Origin: Ustulina deusta
Lineage: Eukaryota > Ascomycota > Sordariomycetes > Xylariales > Xylariaceae
Assembly (NCBI GenBank): GCA_023159155.1
Contig: JAJNNX010000009.1
Span: 1,178,001-1,242,000, forward strand
Length of the DNA: 64,000 nt
Reading direction: 5' to 3'
The notes below the pieces were generated by a model. That model did no database searches. It was not told where the DNA came from and saw only the letters and a list, made by a program, of their open reading frames with translations. This document shows positions 57,220-64,000 of the stretch, piece by piece (the first letter of the stretch is position 1; each line of letters starts with the position of its first letter). Made by a program: the position numbers and the translations under genes.

Positions 57220-59845
57220 TTATTCTTTGAGAACTACAAGTAGAAGATCAGATATCTCTCCCACCTCGCGCGCCGTTATCCGTTGGCTTCCCATTATGTA
57301 TAGAACGTTACCAAGCACTCTTGAGTGTACATTCCATGATACCCCTAGCGCACCCTCAGTGCCAGCTAGAAGTTTCCTGCGCAGACCTTCTGCCGCAGTG
57401 CTCGTATACCCGCTTCCATCGGCTGCATGTAAGTGAATGGCCAATATACTCCCCATGGCCCAAACACCGGCTACTCGGTTGGTTTGCAGTGATATCCCTT
57501 GTACTAAAGACAATGGCCAGATGGACCAAACCCGAGGACTGGACTCGGAATTACCGGCAGGAATAGTACTGTCCGCTTGCATCCAGCCATTTGATTTGGC
57601 CCAGTTCCAGTCGCCAGCCTTCTCCATTGACCGTAATTGGTTTAAAGATTCGATCGCTACCTGGCAGCCAACAGCATGGGCGGTGTAGCTGTGACCATGA
57701 AGTAGCGCATCGGATTTCTCTTCGCTCGCAAAGGCATTGAATATGCACTCGGAAGCAAGCGTGACGCAAAGTGGAACAAGCCCTCCAGTCAACAATTTGG
57801 CGTGGACTGATATATCAGGATGGGAATCCAGCAAAGCGGCCGCCGTTGGCCTACCTAGGCGGTAAATACCGGTGAAAACCTCGTCAAAGACAACAGGCAG
57901 GCCCCTCCATGTCTCGTTATCGTTGGGATCACTTGGCAAGTTCTCTGGACCAAACAGTGATGCGTTCTGCCGAACGACGTGCACTAACGTGCGCTGGAAG
58001 AGGGGATCACTGCTCTATAATTAGTACGCAATTACAAGGAACAGATGACTTGAAGCAAGTCTGCTTTCGGCTTACACTAAAACCATACCGCCTGCTCCTA
58101 GTACTACTGGCTCAAGTATTAAGGCGCCAAAGTTGCGACCTTCATCCAAGTGTTTTCGTAAAACGGAGAGAACATAGCTTTCATAAGGCTTATGCTCTCC
58201 TCGAGCTATACGCTGTTCGAGATCAAAGATGTCCGAAAGATGGGAAAACCACTGATTGTGGTCCGTTCCTATTCCGAATGGTACCTGGACTTGCCATTTT
58301 CCTGCAACACACTGAATCTGAGGGTAATCCAACCAGACGCCCCTACCTTCGTACCATTCCACCTTCTCATTGTATGTGTTTGGTTCGGCACAATCCATCG
58401 TGCCTATTGTGTCCCCGTGATAAGAACCCTTGAGTCCCAGGATATCAATCTTCGTGTTGGGTGACCAGCCATATCGAGTGCGAGCCGCACGCAGAGCCAT
58501 TTTGACTGCAACTTCCATACCCGTGCTCCCGTTGTCGGAGAAGAAGACACGGCTTAATCGCGGATTCTGAACAGTGTCAAGGATCAATGTGGCCAACTTT
58601 AGCGCCGGCTCGTGAATCATCCCAGCGAACATCACATGTCCGTAACGACCGGCGGCGTAGGCAGCAGCTAGTGTTAAAGAGGAGTTTCCATGGCCCAATC
58701 CTTGAGTCCACCACGATGCGGACCCGTCGAACGACGGCTGTAAGAGAGACTTTCCGTTGGGTATCGCTGAGGACTCGGGCACTAAAGTCTGGAAATGGTT
58801 TCCATAGGCACTGTCAATCGCTACAATGTCCTTTGATCGGAGCAGGCTTTGTTGTGTAAAGGGATACCAAATCTTTTGGTGCGCATCTGCTGCCATGTTC
58901 TCTAAGACCTTGATACGAGAGTTGTGCCGATTATTAAAATGGATGAGCGTGTCTTGCACCGCCTCCGCCTGGCTTGCCTGTAGATAATATTTGAGCATTG
59001 ATTCCTCGTCCTTATCCTTCCCGCATGCATTATCCAGAGGAGGCGGCATAGGCAAAACCATGACAGGAAGGCCATATTTCTGATTGAAGTAGTCTCTAAG
59101 ATAATCAGAGTTGCCATAATTAGTATCCTCAAATACCGCAATACTTTCCACATCATACCCTCTAATCTTGAGGGACTCGAATGCGGAGATTGTAGATGAT
59201 ATTCCGCCCAATTTCCAGTCTCCAACCAGCACTACGGGACACCTGAGGGCACTGTATAGGTCCGCTTGCGTAGTACCGGATGGGCTGGGAGAATGAATTC
59301 CACCAGCTGTTTCTATAAAAAGCCAGCCAGGCCCGGTGGAGGCTTTCTCAGAGGCGAATTCGTAAATTGACTCTAGGATGCGCTCGTTGGAGATAACCTG
59401 TGTGAAATGTAAGCTGCGTTCTATAGTTTTGGTCAGAGCTCAAGTACATTTCCTTTAGCGGCAATGTGAGGGCTCACAGCCTGACTGTATTGATACAAGG
59501 TCCGATGAGCAACACCTTTGGCAAACCGTCTGATATGACTGTCGATGTTGGACTATGTTAGCATGCCATGCTTCGTAGTAGGGTACATTAATTATTCCTG
59601 CTGGGAGATTAGAATAGAATTCAACAATTAGACCTCGTGATGTAAATAAACGAACACTCATCGTCTGCTTCGTCGTCTGGTCCTGTAGAGACAGGTTTTA
59701 AGTAGGATGTTGCCTCATTTTTCCATATCTTGCTAGAGGCATTGCACAGGATAGAGGTAAAGACAGTTTTCCCCACACCAGTATTAGCGCCGTATACCTT
59801 ATAAACGCGCAAATTCCGCCAAAGTAGTGACCCAATCGGGGACAT
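57220..59845 (-). CDS. bioDA: Bifunctional dethiobiotin synthetase / DAPA aminotransferase
   Basis: Four exons on the minus strand: 59658-59845, 59448-59538, 58076-59397 and 57220-58009, giving 796 residues. The N-terminal domain is dethiobiotin synthetase: P-loop GANTGVGKT, then SYLKPVSTGP, HIRRFAKGV, SPHIAAK, FIETAGGIHSP and CPVVLVGDWKLGG. The C-terminal domain is the class III PLP aminotransferase: KIWYPFTQQSLL, SWWTQGLGHGN, FFSDNGSTGMEVAVKMA, GSYHGDTIGTMD, LEPVVLGAGGM, VVFDEVFTGIYRLG and the PLP lysine in HAKLLTGGL. It converts KAPA to DAPA and then to dethiobiotin. Fusion is the normal state in filamentous fungi. The N-terminus is divergent from bioF with a 468-nt shared promoter. All active-site motifs seem intact. 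Confidence 0.95.
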
Positions 59846-60313
59846 GTTCTAGAAAAAAACTCGCTGTGCGGAAAGGCGTAGTGTAAGCAATTACAATAAA
59901 ATTCGAAACGCCCTTGACGCGAAGCGACTATATGTTTGCCCGCTATAATTAACACAGGCAGGGAACCCTATCTGGACAGTGCCGGGCAATGCGCGATTAT
60001 GATTTACCCGGATGGTCACCCGCTCGGCACTGAATAATATGGATCTAATGAATAATAGTCACTTTTCGGCGTGGAGATCGGTCCCAATATATCCGGGTGA
60101 GAGGATAGACAAAAAGAGAGCAACCGACACATGCTAGCGCTACTAGGTTTCGAACCTATCCTCTATTCTCTGTCCGCTTAACGGTACCCACAGCTGATAT
60201 AACCCTACGCGTTACGGATTATTTTGTCATCTAAAAGTAGATTGCGTTGACGAGGTTATGAATCTCGGCTTAGTAAACTAGATACTTTGAACTTTAGCAG
60301 GTCTGATGCTGGG
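59846..60313. promoter_or_regulatory. Shared bidirectional promoter of bioDA and bioF
   Basis: The 468 nt separate the two ATGs, which face away from each other, so the region must drive both genes. It contains a perfect interrupted inverted repeat TAGGTT-TCG-AACCTA at 60145-60159. No TATA element stands out. Coordinated control of the two biotin genes is inferred from the layout. Confidence 0.6.
60145..60159. promoter_or_regulatory. Inverted repeat TAGGTT-TCG-AACCTA
   Basis: Two 6-bp arms are perfectly complementary around a TCG centre. It is near the middle of the bioDA/bioF promoter. The form fits a dimeric regulator site. It also looks superficially like a tRNA B-box, but no tRNA can be folded around it. 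Confidence 0.45.
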
Positions 60314-61782
60314 ATGGGCGGCTTAGAAGCAACTCTCCGGGGGCGATTGGCTCAGCGTGAGTCTCAAGGTCGACTGCGGCATTTAGATATTCCCAGATCA
60401 GACCTCGTGGATTTCTCATCAAACGACTATCTATCACTCTCGCAGGATCGGGTCTTGCGCAGTGCCCTTATAGCGCATCTTAATGACTCGGATAAGGACC
60501 ATCCGCCCTCTTCTTCAAATGGGCGAACAATCGGATCTGGAGGCTCTCGCCTATTGGATGGTAATTCGGCCTTTGCGGAACACATTGAACGGAAGATCTC
60601 CGATTTTCACGGCTCAGAAGCTGCACTTCTGTTTAATTCAGCTTACGACGCTAATGTTGGCCTTATTAGCTGTGTCCCAGGCACTGGGGATGTTATTATG
60701 TATGACAACCTCATTCACGCAAGCATCCACGACGGGATGCGACTGTCTCGGGCCACTAAGAAAATCCCCTTTGCACATAGTTCTATCATCCAGAGTACTA
60801 GAGGACCAAACGCGAAGAGAGAAGGCATGAGTTCCACAGCGACGAGCGGTGCTGAGAGTCTGGAGCTCGTGTTGAAGCAATTGGTAGACATCGATCAGCA
60901 AATTAAACATGGACCATCGAACGTATTCATCTGTATCGAGGCTCTTTACAGCATGGACGGGGATATAGCGGACTTGGAATACGTCTCCGACGTAGTGACA
61001 TCATTGCTTCCAAAAGGGAATGGCTACATTATTGTGGATGAAGCACATTCTATTGGCGTTTTGGGGGCTGGCGGCCGCGGGCTCGTATGTCAACTGGGAT
61101 TACAGAATCGGGTATGGGCGCGAGTGGTTGGATTTGGCAAGGCATGTGGGTGTGCTGGAGGTTTGTGCACTCATATATAATTTCTCTGATCATCTTGCTG
61201 ACCTTCCACCACGTTGCAGGCGCCATTCTCTGCTCCTCGATCGCGCGGCTCTATCTCATCAACTATGCCCGAACTCTCATATACACCACTGCTATGTCAT
61301 TCCCATCATTGGCCAGTATTAGCGTGGCGTACGACTATATGATGACTGGAAAAGCCGACAAGCGTCGAACTCAACTAAAAATGCTTATCCAATATTGTCA
61401 TAATAAATTAAAGAGCCTTCAGCAAAGCCGAAGGCCGACCACTGCTGCCCTTCGCATGTCTGCTGGCCTATCGAGCTCACCGATCATCCCATTGTTCACG
61501 AGCTACCCGAAAAGTCTCGCTCGACACTGCCAAACATCTGGATTCATGATTCGTCCTATAGTTGCACCAACTGTCCCGCCAGGTCAAGAAAGAATACGTA
61601 TCTGCATCCACGCCTCCAACACGATCGAGCAAGTTGACGGTCTGTGCACTGCGATTGAGACATGGCTCGGCCAATTCGGGACTAAGAAGGGTATAGAAGC
61701 AAGGGAGAGAAGTCGAACAGACGGTACCGCAGAAGCGGAGTTGCGGGATAATCCGTCGGAAAATAGAAAGGCAATGCTCTGA
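60314..61782 (+). CDS. bioF: 8-amino-7-oxononanoate (KAPA) synthase
   Basis: Two exons, 60314-61160 and 61220-61782, give 469 residues. The start is the first in-frame ATG (MGGLEATLRG), since the open frame to the left begins without ATG. Class II PLP synthase motifs are clear: VDFSSNDYLSLS, GSGGSRLLDGNS, AALLFNSAYDANVG, DNLIHASIHDG, IVDEAHSIGVLG, the PLP-lysine motif GFGKACGCAGG across the exon junction, and YLINYARTLIYTT. It condenses pimeloyl-CoA with alanine. In other fungi BioF is peroxisomal. Here the C-terminus reads KAML, which is not a classical PTS1, after a charged tail. It is divergent from bioDA and convergent with bioB, 57 nt away. Confidence 0.93.
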
Positions 61783-61839
61783 CAAGTAGGGTTTAAGGTT
61801 TCGGTACTGTACTTATATGCTATACTGACAGTAAGAACC

Positions 61840-63094
61840 CTAGCCATGGGCCTGAAGTTTTTCACCAGCGTTCCTAACACTATCATCGCCCAAGACAATA
61901 TGATCGCGGTGCACTGGAGTGAATTCTGTTGTGACCTTGCTCGCATCTGTCAGGAGCGGCTCTAGACCCCATCGACTAAACATCGCCTTATCCTCATCCC
62001 AACCGTTGCAATCTGTAGTCAGCATCTTCTCGCCAGTGAAAATGGCATTGGCGCCAGCCATAAAGCACAGCATCTGCTCGCTCTCAGGCATAGTCACTCT
62101 CCCAGCCGCCAGCCGAATGATTGTCGCGGGCATTACCAGTCTGGCGGTTGCTATGCAGCGGACGACGTCCTCTAACTTGACGGGTTCCTGGCCAAACATG
62201 GGTGTGCCTTTGATGGGAACCAGCTTGTTGACGGGGAATGACTCCGGGTGCCCAGGTAGCGTAGCCAAAGTATGAATCAATCCGACATGATCGGTCTCTG
62301 GTATTTCGCCCAGGCCTAAGATGCCACCACTACAGACATGGATGCCTGCTTCTCTCACATTCTCTAATGTCTGAAGCCGCTCGTCGTAGCTTCTCGTCGT
62401 GATGATGCTTGAGTAGTGTTCTCGTGATGTGTCAAGATTGTGGTTGTACGCAGTCAAACCTGCCTCCTTGAGCTGCCTAGCTTGCTCCTTGTCCAGCACT
62501 TTAATGCGAAAATAGTCAGTAAGAGATCTCGCCACAGGGATTGGTAAAGAACTATAAGAGCGGATTTTGATATCACTTACTACCCAGAGTCACACAAGCT
62601 TCCATTCCCAGAGCCCTTACCCCCTTGACCATTTCTACAATATTTTGCATCCCCCGTTTTCTTCCCTTCATGTCTCGCCAGGCTGCGCCCATACAGAAGC
62701 GATTAGACCCATTGTCTTTGGCAATTTTCGCGGCCTCGAGAACCGAATCCACCGTCGAAAGCTTCGTGGCTTCGAGTCCTGTACTGTATCTTGAAGACTG
62801 GGCACAATATGAACAATCCTCTGTGCAGCCGCCGGTCTTGATATTCATCAGAGTACACAGCTGGACAGCTGCCGGTTTGTGAAATCGTCGATGGACACTC
62901 CCGGCCGCGGATGCGAGTTCCATAAGTGGCTGATTATAGATCTCTGAGATTTCATCTCGAGTCCATGTCGTCCTCGGCGAACTTGCCACTACCGCTCGCT
63001 GGAATGTCGAAGCACACCTCCGGCGTAAAGGAAGCGGCCCTAATCCTGAACTACCCCGGCTTCGAACTAGATTGGAAACCCCCAAGCTTCTCAT
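61840..63094 (-). CDS. bioB: Biotin synthase (radical SAM), mitochondrial
   Basis: Two exons on the minus strand, 62581-63094 and 61840-62498, give 390 residues. The intron has a consensus GTAAGT donor and CTGAC branch site and joins CVTLG to MLDKEQARQL exactly as in the family. The radical SAM cluster motif is CTEDCSYC (C-x3-C-x2-C). Further blocks are YNHNLDTSREHY, GLGEIPETDHVG, RLAAGRVTM and FMAGANAIFTGEKMLTT. The first 45 residues are rich in Arg/Ser with almost no acidic residue, a mitochondrial presequence, consistent with Fe-S cluster supply in mitochondria. It inserts sulfur into dethiobiotin, the last step of biotin synthesis. Confidence 0.95.
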
Positions 63095-64000
63095 GGCTGT
63101 GGGTGTCAGGAAGCGGCCAACCTTGCGTAGGGGCTGTGATTGTTGTTGTTGCGCAAGGGTTTCAACTCCTTTAGCGACTATCCTGAACTATTTCCAAACT
63201 ACTTCTTCGCTCATGACAGTAGGCGCCATCTTGTCGCCAGAAATTAGTTGTGTCCCCCGAAGGATTCCCCGCCGTCCTTTTACCCGGGCGCGCTCCGTAA
63301 TGCGCGCTTTTCTACTGGCTTGGCGGCTTTCATCGGAAAATACTATCTCGGGTGGGGTGGCCTAAGGATAGGCTCAAAGCAGATCGGGTGCCCCTCAGAA
63401 ACACGTGTAAATTTATTTATGTAAGCCATCCTGCCAAATGATTAGTCATCTTCCCCTTGGGCGCCTGTCCATAGAGGTAACAGGTGTTAAAGCTCCCGAG
63501 TAGTACAAATGATTCCCTTTTATTGTTTGCAATGTTGCACTTAACACCCGAGGTTAGTTTTTATGATAGAGCTCATCAAGATTTATGAATTAACCCACGT
63601 ACTATTGAAAGGCGGTTCAAGCATAGAATCACAGCTTTTTATGCTAATTTTGCCGGCGAACAAGCAAGGAAATAAGTATTAGGTTTCAACATAAGGCCAT
63701 TGTTGCTGTAGTGATAAGAATATTATTCCTGCTTGAACATAAAGTTAGCTATAGTTTTTATACATAGTATAGATTTATGATGCAAAAGAGTAGTGAAGAT
63801 GGCCACAACACTCGAAGTCTAAAACAAGTAGATTTAACTGTTAGGGGGATCTCTCTCAGTAACAAAGAAAGCAGAACAAGAAGTAACCCTCAAAACGATC
63901 CTTTTTAGATAAGGCGTCTAACAGATCTATGGCCCTCAACGATACTAGTGCATCCCTCTAACTGCGTTGCAATAATTGCTCTAATTCGGAATACCTTTTT
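63095..64000. other. bioB 5' flank and right edge
   Basis: No gene is supported. The last 500 bases are A/T-rich and unremarkable. Confidence 0.5.

Noticed and set aside
60140..60215. tRNA-like B-box (GGTTCGAAACC on the minus strand)
   Set aside because: The distance to the only A-box-like sequence is far too short for an anticodon arm, and no acceptor stem can be paired.
60287..60313. N-terminal extension of BioF
   Set aside because: The frame starts with TTG. Splicing from the upstream ATG at 60258 would run into a TGA, so 60314 was chosen.

Overview
The window looks like nuclear DNA of a filamentous ascomycete (Pezizomycotina, most likely a Sordariomycete). The support is short spliceosomal introns of about 50-200 nt with GTA/GTG donors and CTAAC/CTGAC branch points, widely spaced genes on both strands, and typical fungal families: an AflR-type Zn2Cys6 regulator, an AA9 LPMO, DUF1748, DUF1776 and a fused BioDA. 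Intergenic DNA is peppered with AGGTACCT/CCTAGGTA palindromes. I see no bacterial, viral or organellar segment, no CRISPR array and no convincing tRNA or rRNA gene. All exon joins were worked out by hand from splice signals, reading phase and remembered family sequence.

Left part (1-25 kb) is mostly conserved housekeeping. It holds a DUF1748/mitofissin-type mitochondrial protein (555-1131), an Atg28-like coiled-coil protein (2509-4794, minus), a secreted Cys-rich PAN/apple-like protein (6484-7450), an SDR polyol dehydrogenase (9018-10233) convergent with phosphopantetheine adenylyltransferase Cab4 (10310-11557, minus), a WDR68/AN11-type WD40 protein (13981-15975), elongation factor Spt5 (18124-21317), a putative 47-residue protein (22908-23051) and ribosomal protein S15/uS19 (24127-25110, seven coding exons, one GC-AG intron).

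The middle (25-46 kb) starts with 5.5 kb without a recognisable gene. It continues with a small secreted acidic protein (30624-31106), an AA9 lytic polysaccharide monooxygenase (31440-32305, minus), a 57-residue Cys/His-rich protein (33243-33416), an unknown 258-residue protein (34009-34785, minus), an AflR-domain transcription factor (35115-36200, minus), a six-exon GH31 glucosidase with a hydrophobic N-terminus (36858-40176, minus), the polyadenylation factor Yth1/CPSF30 (40881-41678), a DUF1776 SDR-like membrane protein (42489-44159, minus) and an Old Yellow Enzyme family flavin reductase (44842-46017, minus).

The right part (46-64 kb) has a decayed kinesin motor-domain pseudogene (about 47207-48466, minus) in gene-poor DNA, then a cytochrome P450 (52163-53914), an unrecognised 545-residue protein (54471-56108, minus), and a biotin cluster: bioDA (57220-59845, minus) and bioF (60314-61782, plus) diverging from a shared promoter, with bioB (61840-63094, minus) convergent to bioF. 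Together BioF, BioDA and BioB convert pimeloyl-CoA to biotin. Whether the neighbouring P450 and the unknown protein belong to this pathway is the most interesting open question here.
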